NCBI GenBank assembly: GCA_903813345.2
Contig: CAIIXF020000009.1
Span: forward strand, 26,012,740-26,076,739
Reading direction: 5' to 3'
Length of the DNA stretch: 64,000 nucleotides
Source of the DNA: Owenia fusiformis
Lineage: Eukaryota; Annelida; Polychaeta; Sabellida; Oweniidae
The position numbers and the translations under genes were made by a program. Under the pieces are notes generated by a model. That model made no database searches and was not told where the DNA came from. It worked only from the letters and a program-made list of their open reading frames with translations. Below, piece after piece: positions 37,620-48,780 of this stretch. The first letter of the stretch is position 1; every line of letters starts with the position of its first letter.

Positions 37620-38047
37620 TCCAAACATATCAGCTAGATGTCAAACAATCAGCCTGAATGCCAAACAAATCAGCGAGATGTCAAACAACCAGCCTGAATG
37701 CCAAACAAATCAGCGAGATGTCAAACAATCAGCCTGAATGCCAAACAAATCAGCGAGATGGCAAACAATCAGCCTGAATGCCAAACAAATCAGCGTGATG
37801 TCAAACAATCAGCCTGAATGCCAAACAAATCAGCGAGATGTCAAACAATCAGCCTGAATGCCAAACAAATCAGCGAGATGTCAAACAATCAGCCTGAATG
37901 CCAAACAAATCAGCGAGATGGCAAACAATCAGCCTGAATGCCAAACAAATCAGCGTGATGTCAAACAATCAGCCTGAGTGCCAAACATATCAGCTAGATA
38001 TCAAACAAGTCAGCCTAAATACCAAACAAATCAGCTAGATGTCAAAC
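37620..38047. repeat. 40-bp minisatellite with 160-bp higher-order period
   Basis: The 40-bp unit is two related 20-mers, tcaaacaatcagcctgaatg and ccaaacaaatcagcgagatg. There are about 10.5 copies. A variant pair (gcaaac... then gtgatg) recurs 160 bp apart (37761 and 37921), so four units form a higher-order repeat. Confidence 0.95.
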
Positions 38048-38294
38048 CCAAATGAAAAACATGTCAACGGGATGCTTCAAAATGTTCTGACTTGAAGATT
38101 AACAATAACAATTATTTTATTTCAATGGCAAATCTACAAGCTATCTAAACTAATTCTACGAACTCAAAATACTGTTACAGTACATTATTATGCGAGATTC
38201 CCATTTTCTTGACAATCAATGAATACTAAAACATTTTCTGAATTAAATTCATTTCTATTCTCATACTTTGGATAAAATAAACTAAGCAACTTAA

Positions 38295-38894
38295 AGGAAT
38301 ATTCCTTGCCAGACCCTTTCTCTCTTGATACGGTAGTTATAATCATATATATAGTTTCCATATTTAGCAAAACATGGGAAATGTTTAAATATTGTCAATA
38401 TTGATCATTTAAAAATCTAGTGCTTATTTCCAGTGAGCTGCCATCTTTTAAGATTTCTTGCAGGAAGTGATGTCATCAACTCTCAACTTCTATAACCTTG
38501 CCCATAACAGTATAGGAAAGTAGCACAAAATCACTTCTAGACAAGTGATCATTACTTTCTGTGCAAAAATATTTTCAGGGCTTGTCAACTTAGAATAAAA
38601 GAAGAGATTTTCAGAAGGATTAAATAGGATACAAAGTTGAAATGAATATTTTGCTGGTTTTGTAATTCTTAATAGCTCCTCACCTAATGCTATATGCAAA
38701 GTTGAGAGTCGATGACATCACTTCCTGTGTGAAATTTTAAAAGATGGCAGCTTACTGGAATTGAGCATCACATTTCTAAGTGATAAAATTTGACCATATC
38801 AAAACATTTTTGCGTGTTTTGCTAAACATGGCAAGCATATATATGGTTATAGCTACCATATGAGGAGAGAGATGGTTTGGCAAGGAATATTCCT
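38295..38894. mobile_element. 600-bp foldback element with TTAA target sites
   Basis: Inverted arms of about 200 bp: left from AGGAATATTCCTTGCC at 38295, right ending in its complement at 38894. Matching inner landmarks are ctgccatctttt / aaaagatggcag and gaagtgatgtcatc / gatgacatcacttc. The element is flanked by TTAA at 38291-38294 and 38895-38898. TTAA insertion fits a piggyBac-type nonautonomous element. No open transposase frame. Confidence 0.85.
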
Positions 38895-38954
38895 TTAAAA
38901 ACCAAAGCAACTAAATACAAATGCATGTAGTAAAACATTTAAAATTATTTCAGA

Positions 38955-39099
38955 CAAGGTAGACATGACATTGCTAAGTGAATCAAGGTAGACATGACAT
39001 TGCTAAGTTAATCAAGGTAGACATGATATTGCTAAGTTAATCAAGGTAGACATGACATTGCTAAGTTAATCAAGGTAGACATGACATTGCGAAGTTAAT
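38955..39099. repeat. 29-bp tandem repeat, 5 copies
   Basis: Unit caaggtagacatgacattgc plus taagttaat, starting at 38955, 38984, 39013, 39042 and 39071. It lies downstream of the ATF7IP-like stop codon (minus strand), possibly in the 3'UTR. From 39100 to 40002 I see nothing else of note. Confidence 0.95.
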
Positions 39100-40002
39100 T
39101 GAGGATACAACATTTAACAGTAGATCATTCTACTATTCCTTTCAAAACTAAATAAGCCATACTTGGATTTCATACAATAATGTACCAAATATGGCTTATT
39201 TCAAGGGGATATCTAATGACCAATATGGTCCCTAAGAACCCCTGGACAACATATGTTGATAATTATGCTTCCCTTTCATTGGGACCCAAGAACAAGAAAG
39301 CATTTGTTAATAGGTTAATTTTGGATACTTAAATTCTGAAAAATATTCTAAATCATCAAATTATGTCATTACTCAAAACTGTACAGGATTAATTATAATT
39401 AACATACAAAGTATACAAACACATACAGTGGGAGATCAATTATCATGCATGTCACCCGTGTGTCACATTAATGTCACCTATGTGTCACATTTATGTCACA
39501 TGTGTGTCACATACTTGTAAATGTAAGCAAGAGTTCAGCTCTTCAGTATGATGTTAACCATTATCCATATCCATGTATAAGTTTCTGACTGGACGTCCTA
39601 TATATTAGTTGGGATTTTTTTTTAAAACTCAAACTGAGACAATAGTTATGTTTGTATAGATATTAAGTTTGTTGAGGAACCCTCATATTTCATATTGTGC
39701 CTCCGCATTCTAACATAGCAATCTGAGCCTCTGCAGTGGTATATTAACAAAGCTTTACTCCATATACAGTTCACCACTTTAACTGTCTCTCATAGGTTAG
39801 CTGAGCATCCAGATTTACTTCAAATAATACATGTTCAAAGTTAAGGCTGAATTTGATACAAGTGTGACTTGAGTTCATGCTGATAGTAAATATTTGTAAG
39901 TTTTGCTGATTTTGAATTACAGTTCAGTTCGATTTTGTTAAGGTATATAAGTATATTGGGCTGGCCTAAGCTTGAAGTAGATGTTAAATGAGTTTCTATT
40001 GG

Positions 40003-41398
40003 TTATGAGTTTGGTGTGAGGTGAATACTGCTTGGTTCGCTGAATTGACCCACTCTGGTGTGTTCATCAATGGCTCGGACTGCAAAGTGGTACTTGTTGC
40101 CCTCTTGGAACTGTGTAAGTGTGCAAGCCATGGGCAGAGGCAAGGCTTTTACTTCACCCACCTGAAACACATGAAAAAATAGGTGAAAGCATTCTATGTT
40201 AAAGGCAGAATCAGATCTATGAGAGGGGGGGGGCACAAAATTGCAACCAACAAGCACAATTGGCCTACTTATCTATTCCTTATAACCCCAAATACAATAT
40301 CTCCCAAAAGATCCGTGATATGTTATGAATTGGTGAAGTTAATGATTCAAAGTGCAAAATTGTCCCAGATAATAAAATTGGTAACCATAAAAATAGAAAA
40401 ATAACAAGGCATTAACATGACAAAATGTCACCACCTAGATGAAGCAAGATAAAAAAGACCTTTTTGACCTTGAGGAGGTCATTAAAGGTCAAATCTATTT
40501 TGACCTTGAGAATGTCATCTATAGGATCAAATCTATAGTCAGATTTGAAATATTGAGAACTTCTAGATGATTTTGAAAAAAAAATTGGCTAATTTGAAGC
40601 AAGTTAAAAAAATACCTTTTTTACCTTTTCTTGACCTTGAAAAAATCATTGAAGGTCAAATTTTAAATATAATGTCAGATTTGAACTTCTGAAAACATGT
40701 AGATGATTTTGAAAACAAATGAAGTCAGTCTATACAGTATTTGTAAAGTTATTGGAAGTTGTAAGAATTTGTTACAGTTGCCGATCGCCAACCGCCAACC
40801 ACCGTCAAAAAATGGAAACCATAACAATATGTCACCACTTTTTGGTGGTGACATAATAATATAGTATTGTCAAAAAGATTGAAAATCAGTTGTCAAGGAA
40901 TAAAGTATACACAAGATTTTTGTGCTTACCTTTTTCCACAGGGATATCTTAGGAACCATATCAGGACTTTCTTGGTAGGCGTACAACTGGTAGTTGACTA
41001 TTTTAGCATGGTTCACTTCATCAACCTGCATATTCCATGACAACACAATACCTGCAATATATATAATATACATTCAAATCACATGAATTAATTTAGATGA
41101 ATCGCCACCTTAAGATGGAAGCTGAGACTAACGATTTGCTTGCCTCAGTGGTATGTTACTAACGATTTGCCTATGTTGAAGACCGAATAACAAAAATGTG
41201 GCTAATTAACAGTCAGTGCTATGATATATCTAAATTCAAAATTTACATACCATTTGGTACTCTTGAGATCTTCAGTCCAGGTTTTTGAGGTAGCTTCTTA
41301 CTGGCATTTTGCTGGTTCTGTGGCATGGGAGGTAGGGGGGCTGGATGTCCACTTCCCCAAGGCCCACCTTTAGCCTTTGACACAACATTACCCTGTTT
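40003..41398 (-). CDS. ATF7IP: ATF7IP-like exons 7-9: fibronectin III domain
   Basis: Three exons (41398-41251, 41051-40930, 40161-40003) encode [53 protein letters not shown] and [22 protein letters not shown], a complete FNIII fold with the typical W, Y and YHFAVRA strands. The close match to vertebrate ATF7IP in the [17 protein letters not shown] block is the firmest evidence for the gene. It is the partner-binding end of the protein. Confidence 0.93.
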
Positions 41399-44300
41399 CT
41401 GAAACAAAAGTTGGTAAAGGTAATCATAAATATGGGCATATTGAATGATGGCCAGCAAATGTTACGTACAAAACTATTGGGACTTCAAAAAAATGTTAAC
41501 TTCAATGTAAACAACAAGGCATTAACATGACAAAATGTCACCACCTAGTTGTTCACAATATTATGAGTTCAATCTAAGTCAGATTTGAATTTCTGAGAAC
41601 TTGTAGATGATTTTAATTGGTCAATTTAAAGCAAGTTGAAAAAAGACCTTTTTTGACCCGAGAAGGTCATTGAAGGTGAAATCCAAATCTAGAGTCAGAT
41701 TTGAACTTCTGAGAACTTGTAATTGATTTTGAAAAAAAATTGGTCAACTTGAAGCAAGATGAAAAATACCTTTTTGACCTTGAGAAGGTCATTAAAGGTC
41801 AAATATTTTTTGACCTTGAGAATGTCATTCAAGGTCAAATCTACAGTCAGATTTGAACTTTTGAGAACTTGTGGATGATTTTGAAAAATTGGTCAATTTG
41901 AAGCAAATTGAAAAAAGACCTTTTAGACCAATTTTTGACCTTGTGAGATCATTGAAGGTCAAATCTAAAGTCAGATTTGAACTTCTGAAAACTTGTAGAT
42001 GATTTTGAGAAAAATTTGAAGTCAGTTTAAACAGTATTTGTTAAGTTAATGCCAGTTGTAAGAATTTGTTACAGACGCTGATCACCAACCACCGATCGCC
42101 AACCGCTGTCCCAAAAAAATGGAGACCATAACAATATGTCACCACTTTTTGGTGGTGACATAACAAGTCAAAATAAACTTAAATGCTTTCAAACAGGTAA
42201 TACAACAAACAAATGAACAAATATATTATCAATTGACTGTCTACCCATTTGAGAAGTTCTAATTGGGAAGCTAGCTGTCTCTCTCTCATTCTCAGGCTAT
42301 GAATTACAGTTTCTCTCTGTGCCGGGTGACTGTACCAAGACTCTTTACATTCAAAACTTTTCTAGCTCACCCAATGAAAAAGTTTCATATTAGAACGTTA
42401 TAGTATTCAATCTAAAAGTGTTTGACATATTTAAATTCTATCGTTTTTGAGAGAATAAACTAAATGTATCTTAATGCATATTTAATTTGTGTTGATCAAA
42501 GAGTAGCTTTTGTAGTAAAATTCAGAATTGGAAAAACATGATATCACTAGAAGTCTTTTTTTTCTCTTTCATAAGGCTAGTATGAATTACCAAAGAAGTT
42601 CTTTTTATCTATAATCTTGTCATTAAAAAAAGAGAATTTAGTGTTTACTGAATATCAATCCATCCAACTTAGCCAATCAAATATTGTCTGATGTTTTATG
42701 CATTTATTTATGACTCACCTGTGTGTTTACCACCTTATTTGGCGCACTCTGTAGAGGTGGTGGGGGTCGAGTGAGGGGTGGAGGTGGCCGAGGGGTGGTA
42801 ACAGTGCTTACAGTGGTCTGATTACTGGTCATTGCTGTGCGTATCAAAGATGACTGTGTGCTAGCTGTAGATACAAGACCCTGAATAGATGCCCCAGGTG
42901 GAAGAACAACATTAGATGGCGCCTGATACACTATGTTCATATTCGGTCGTATCTGACCTGGGTTTAAGGCTTGAAGATAGATTGGTTTGTTACTATTCTG
43001 TAGAATCATATTTGAGTTTATAGGTAAGCCTACAATTTGGGAGCCAGGTTTCAATACAGACAGCCCTGCCACCTTGTTCTTATTTCCCTCCTCTGTTAAA
43101 TCTATAACCTTAACTTTTGATACAGATGATGTAGTCGAAGTTGAGGCGGATGAGGGGACAGCCTGTAGGGTGGAGAGATTGCCAGGTACAGTCTGGAGGT
43201 GGACAGTTTGCCCACCCAACATAGACCGAACAGTGGAGTGTTTGTTAGTCCCTGCTACTGGTTTCATGCTATTCAGAGATAGAAGTCCTTTATTGTTGGC
43301 TCCGTTGGCAGTTTGGGTCAATGTCTGTTGGGGAGCAGAAGCCAACTGAAATATGATATTAAACATCAATAATTAATTCAAGGCAATAATGGAAAACAAT
43401 CCAAAAGTATTTCAAAATCCTTTTATACTTTACTATAGGGTAGCTAAAGGAACCAAGGAATAACAATGGAACCAATAAAATGCTCAACCTAAAACCATAC
43501 AAACAACTGATTATCAATACAATTAATTTTGAAAGTAAAATGAATAACCTGTTAAATACTGTATTGAATATTTATGAAACTTTCCAAAAAGGGATAGGAT
43601 CATAGGAGAGTTCAAAATCAGTTATATTCAATGATAGAACATTTTATATGAGAAACATTATATCCAAACAAGGCATTAACATGCAAAATGTCACCACCTG
43701 CCATTTGTTACAGATGCTGAATGCCAACCGCTAAACACTAACTGCTGCCACATAAAAGTTGGAGACAATCGCAATATATCATTACTTTTGGTGGTGACAT
43801 AAAATAAATAAAATATTAAATAAGCCTATTAAGTACCTGGTATGCCTTGACAGTCACACCTGATGCCTTAGGACTCTGAGCACCTGGTTGAGTTCGACGA
43901 GGTGATATATTGTTAGCCATTTCGATAATCTGGGCAACCTTTAAATACAAAATATGACAAATTTTAAAAACATCAGGTAAATGCAATAAAATACAATATC
44001 AGTGATCTCTCCATGTCACTTTTACAGCCCCCCCCCCCCTACTTGTGCACCCAGTTGAAATTCTTTTGGGGGAATATATAAGAATCAGGCATCTCCAGAA
44101 TCATTTATCTCTGGGACATTGAAGCAAGTGGGCACTTTACCCACATAAAATTTTGTAACCACCCAAAAACTCAATTGAAAATGATAAAATCATAAAATTT
44201 GACATATGTTGACCTTTTTGGGCAGAATAGTGAAAATATGAATCTTGTGCACATTTGAGGTAACATTTTGGGGAAAACACTGAAGGCAATTGTAATATGC

Positions 44301-47300
44301 TGTTAATAATCAATGTGTTGATATCTGAATTTGTGATTTTTTTTATTCAATTGTCAATTTAAGTAGTGATAGAACTTTTGTAAAACATTGAATTTATAAA
44401 TTATATGCTCTGAGAAATATTCAATGAAAGTCTTTATTTGTACAGTAGTTGAATATTAGTAGAATTGTATTAGAAAGATGTCACTACTGTACCTTGCCAC
44501 CATCAACTTGTACTGCAACATTCCTTGTTGCCTGGAAACAAAATCATTGTTAATGTAATTGTATATCATACATATAACAGCTGGAAATTGTGGGATGAAT
44601 AATTAAATATCAGGCTGGGAAAACAAACAAGAACACAGAGTTTAAAATATTGCACTCGTCATTCCAACACACAATCCTCGACCTAAAAACTCTATGAATT
44701 AATTTTCTTTAGATTAGGGATAATGGAAAACAGAGATAAAATTACTGATAATAATAATAAAAATGATGATTCTTATAATCAAGAGACAAATAATGACATT
44801 AAGTTCAAGATTTTATCAATACTGACTTGCCCATTTATTTATAATCAGTGTCTTGAAAATATGGGATTTGCTCAGGAGGAGTTGATTGCGATTGCAAAGT
44901 TCGATACAAGCACAATCTCAACCTCTTAACTATGTAAATTTAAAATGAAACCAGCCAATCAGATACTCTGATTTGCAATGGCCTGTTAAATGACCGATGG
45001 ACTATATTGTTCACACTTACATTGCATGTCCTGGTTGGCTGTCTCCTGCGTTCATATCTTGATTGTTGAGTGGTCAGGTCCATTATTTGTGCAGACATCT
45101 CCTGTGCTTGGGCCTTCCATGCTTCATTACTGGCCTCCAGCTCTTTGACTCTCTTTTGGAGGCTTTCTGTCTGCTGCTTCACATACATACTGGCCATATG
45201 CATCACCATCTCATGGTACTTCTGGAAGGTAGATGTTTTATTATTTATTGCTTAATCATAATGTAAAATATTTACAGTGAGTCTCACATTGTCTTGTGAT
45301 CACACTCTACCATACCCTGCATTTGGTGTTCATGAGCAACCCATTTGGCTTATTAGTAATAATTATGTTATTTGATTTTATTTGTCTGTTCCTTATTAAT
45401 GGTTTATTGGTTGAAAGTTAGATGTTAATAATAAGGTACTTTCAAAAATATACTAAACAATGCAATTAGACAAACAGAGTATCTTATGCATTTCTAGGGG
45501 TTAGGTATAGTAGATTGGATCACCTTGATCATGAATTTACAAATGGATTTTGCTAGAAAGTGGTCTGTTACTTTCAATTGCCAAGGTTGTTCCTTGGTTT
45601 CGCCTTATTTTATTGCCATCCCATCCCCAAAATCCACTGACCATTAAATGATCTGTGGATATTGAAATGTTCACAGACAGCATACATTGTGGTATATGCC
45701 ATTTTAGCATAATCTTACCTTTTTATTAATTGATTTTGACTTGAGTTTCTTTTCTGAGTCCTCCTCTGAGTTCTCGCTACCTGTTGTGCTGTTACTATCA
45801 GATGTCTCAGATGATTCTGCATCATCTTCATCATCAGGCTGCACTTCTGTAGGTGGGACACCAATCTGGGACCCAAGCCTGTTAATGATGGATTCCAAGC
45901 AGGATTTTTTTGCCATCATGGATTTATTAGGTGAAGATGGTGGGCGTTTCCTATTAACTACTACATCAGATATTTCTTTAGGTTTAATATCCAATATGTC
46001 ATCAGTTTTTTCCTCAGTTTTGCATTTATCCGATTCACTAGTCCTTTCCAGGTCAACTGATGCTTTTTGGTCGGGCTCTTCTTTTACATCTAATTTGACA
46101 TCTTTAGTGTCCTTTTCTGTACTAATCTCATTTTCAGGAGTGGAACTTTGTGGTATTTTTTCATCAGGTTTTACATCAGTACCATCTGTCCCATTGTCAA
46201 CCATGGGTTTATCATCACTAGTAGGTATATTGGTGCTATCCTTTGTTTCCAAATCTTCCACATTTTCCCCTAATCCATTATCAGTGAGTGTACTGGATGA
46301 GTTGTCATTTTCACCATCCCTGTCACCCTTGGCTGGAATATTCATTTCAATAATTTTATTGATACTGTCTCTTGAAACATTTTGGACCACATCAGTCATC
46401 TCAATGTCATCGTCATCAACATTCTTTGGACAAACATCATTGGGCTCACTAGATTCATTGTCTTTGACTTCAGAGTCTTGTTTCATATCACCTGGCAGTT
46501 CAACTTCAGTTGGTGACTTAGTATTCTCAATTGATGACTCCATATTGATAGGTGAATCTAATGAGGATGGCTCCATATTCTGAGCTGGTAAGCCCAGAGT
46601 TTCAGATAGTGACTTACTACTATTTTCTAATTGTGACTCAATAATTTCAGATGGTGACTCAACATTCTTAGCTGCTAACTCCAGAGTTTCAGATAGTGAC
46701 TTACTACTATTTTCTGATTGTGAATCTATAATTTCAGTTGGTGACTTAACATTCTTAGCTGCTAACTCCAGAGTTTCAGATAGTGACTTACTACTATTTT
46801 CTGATTGTGAATCTATAATTTCAGATGGTGACTCAATATTCTTAGGAAAAGAGACTGCAGTTTCGGATGATGACTCAACAATATCAGATGGTGACTCAAC
46901 AGTTTTAGATAAGACTTCATTACTTTCAACTTGCATTTCAGACTGGGATAACTCTTCCAGAGCTTCACTGATGATAGGTTTTTCAGAGCCAAGTTTTGCT
47001 TCAATATTATTTTCTCCTGTTTCAGAATTACAATCATCCAAATTACTGACTTTGTCTTGTTCATCTTCCTGTAATCCAGTCAACGCATCCATGAATTCAT
47101 CCCCATCATCATCAACTTCTGCTTCACATTCAATATCACCCATGATGTCATCCTCCCCCATATTGTCCAGATCTTCATCATTAATTTCCTCAACAGCATT
47201 GTGTACACCTACTTTTTCTTCAACACTACGCTCCATGCTTTCTCTGACTGCTTCGTCCTCTGATAAATTACTAGCACTTTGGTGTGACTTAATGTTTTCA

Positions 47301-48780
47301 CTTTTAGCCTCATCTTCTTGGTCTAACAGAGCATCGTCATCTTCAGTTGGCTTGTCATTTAATTCATCATTTTCATTATCACCCAGTAGAAGGTCATCCT
47401 CTGTGTTGTTAGTGTCTGAAGAATTCATATCATTTATCTTAACACTTCCATCTGATTCAGTTTGATTAGATTTGAACGCTTCAGTTATATCCTTAATAAG
47501 TTCTTGGGTTGCTCCCCCTAGAGGATCTTCATCTTTCTTATCAGTGTCGGTTTGATTTGCACTAAGAGTATCATTAATATCTTCTATAAATTCTTGAGTT
47601 TCATCAACAACTTCAATTGGATTTATCTCACTGTCACTATCAGCACCCAGCTTATCCCAGCTACCATTATTTAGATTAGGGACCTCATTAGTTATGCTTG
47701 GAAGTTCATTAGTTGTGCTACGGACATCGTTTGTGCTACTATCATTAGCAGAATAGTTATCCTGAGATGTACTGTTGGAGTCTGGGTCTTCTTCAAATGC
47801 TGGAATAAAAGATATCAAATTTGATAAAGAAATTATTTTGTGATTAATTAATTAACCAAACATGTTCAAATTATTCTCTGTTCATAGGCAGTGAATGGCA
47901 CAGATTAGTATTTTAAATCCAAAATAGTGTGTCTTTGTCTTTTTAAATGCATATAATAATACAAACCTCCTGCAAGTGTACGTTGGACTTCTTTATCACA
48001 GCTGTCTAATGAAGATGACTTTTCTGGTGCATGAGCCACTTCCTCTTGTTCAAATATAGCAAGTTTTTTGGCAGGGGGCTCATTATCTAAGTCATTTGTA
48101 GTGTCATCTGAGTTAGTTGAACTAACCTCTGGTTTAGTTATTGTATTTAAAATACCCTTAAAAGATGTCCTTATTTTTCCTAATATTTTAAACTTGGGGT
48201 CATTTTGTGCACTTTTGGAACTGCTATTATTTGAATCATCAATGTTGTCCGAACTGACTGTATTTGTATTTGTGTTGTTGGTTATACCATTAGACTCCTT
48301 TGTGTCATTTGTGTCTGTATTATTCAATTCACTAGCTTGGCTTGAATCATTTCCATTCTGTGCAATGGCCAGCATATCTGCCTGTCTTTTTTCTATGTCG
48401 GCTATTTGTTGTTGAGCTGTCGCTGAAGGTTTCATTGACTTTCTTGCTGTTGCTTTTACACGCTTCATTTGGTGAGAGTTTGAATCTGAAGAATTTGCTT
48501 GATTGGACACAGAATCTGTTCCATTTATACTCATTGTCTCAGTTTCTTCTTCAGGAATTATCCTGTTGTCGATTTCTTCCATATCGTCTTCACTGTCTTC
48601 GCCTGTGGATGACATAGTCCTTAAATGGTCCTCATTCCTAGAACTCCCATTAAGGCTGTTGTAAGTAAGGGTTGATAATCCATTATTTGAGTCCCCACTG
48701 TTGAGGCATACAGGTGGCTTGCTAGTTGATTTCTTTGCTACTTGTTTCACAAACTGAAATTTATTGTCTACAGCTGCCAT
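40003..48780 (-). CDS. ATF7IP: ATF7IP (MCAF1)-like chromatin cofactor
   Basis: Nine coding exons in transcript order: 48780-47967, 47799-45719, 45221-45021, 44531-44493, 43938-43837, 43345-42719, 41398-41251, 41051-40930, 40161-40003 (TAA at 40005-40003). Phases close, giving 1,430 residues (human ATF7IP is about 1,270). Order: long acidic Ser/Thr-rich N-terminus, basic cluster ([11 protein letters not shown]), predicted coiled coil, SUMO-interaction motif VIDLTEE, proline-rich linker, C-terminal fibronectin III domain. The last ([33 protein letters not shown]) is nearly diagnostic. In mammals this nuclear protein stabilises and guides SETDB1 for H3K9 trimethylation, and its FNIII domain binds MBD1. 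The start is the ATG at 48780, which stands directly after a splice acceptor, so a 5' noncoding exon is expected. Confidence 0.92.
40402..40856 (-). repeat. Long GGTGGTGACATA repeat in ATF7IP intron 8
   Basis: Starts acaaggcattaacatg and ends with the hairpin gtcaccactttttggtggtgac. The interior has repeated words (gaccttgag, aaggtcaaatc, cagatttgaa, tgtagatgatttt), the reverse complement of words in the 33.5-35.1-kb repeat. Confidence 0.8.
41511..42163 (-). repeat. Long GGTGGTGACATA repeat in ATF7IP intron 6
   Basis: Same termini and orientation as the copy at 40402, about 650 bp, with several internal repeats of the gaccttgag/aaggtcaaatc/cagatttgaacttctg module. Confidence 0.8.
42719..43345 (-). 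CDS. ATF7IP: ATF7IP-like exon 6: SUMO-interaction motif and proline-rich linker
   Basis: Contains [14 protein letters not shown], a classic hydrophobic-acidic SUMO-interaction motif as in mammalian ATF7IP, where it recruits SUMO-modified MBD1 and SETDB1 complexes. Gln/Thr/Asn-rich segments and a proline run ([15 protein letters not shown]) follow. A 120-codon frame on the opposite strand is an antisense shadow. Confidence 0.88.
43667..43802 (-). repeat. Short GGTGGTGACATA repeat in ATF7IP intron 5
   Basis: 136 bp, same ends as the long copies (acaaggcattaacatg ... ggtggtgacat) but without the internal module; tgccatttgttacagatgctga is shared with other short copies. Confidence 0.75.
45021..45221 (-). 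CDS. ATF7IP: ATF7IP-like exon 3: coiled coil
   Basis: 67 residues of heptad-like sequence ([20 protein letters not shown], then [20 protein letters not shown]) ending in a basic patch (YERRRQPTR). The position, after the basic and acidic region and before the SIM, corresponds to the central region of mammalian ATF7IP that binds SETDB1. That role here is inferred. Two 39- and 102-nt exons follow (44531-44493 and 43938-43837). Confidence 0.8.
45719..48780 (-). CDS. ATF7IP: ATF7IP-like exons 1-2: acidic, disordered N-terminus with 29-residue repeats
   Basis: Residues 1-964 are Ser/Asp/Glu/Asn-rich and largely disordered, with short basic clusters ([31 protein letters not shown]) that could serve as nuclear signals. 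At about 46570-46832 an 87-bp unit repeats three times in frame (period exact at 46611, 46698 and 46785), each encoding SPxEIIxSQ and SSKSLSETL and then an AKN(V/M) segment. The conserved-looking C-terminal part is [16 protein letters not shown]. Large antisense frames (45741-46583, 46971-47465) are shadows of the Asp/Ser-rich codons. Confidence 0.85.

Noticed and set aside
37620-38047. CRISPR-like regular repeats
   Set aside because: Contiguous 40-bp units with no unique spacers, in a eukaryotic genome. It is a minisatellite.
42987-43349. 120-codon plus-strand frame
   Set aside because: Antisense shadow of ATF7IP exon 6, which has a SIM and fits the splice phases.
45741-46583. 280-codon plus-strand frame, with 46971-47465 and 48068-48415
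   Set aside because: Antisense to the ATF7IP-like acidic exons. Ser/Asp/Glu-rich codons leave the opposite strand open, and the translation is low-complexity Ser/Leu.
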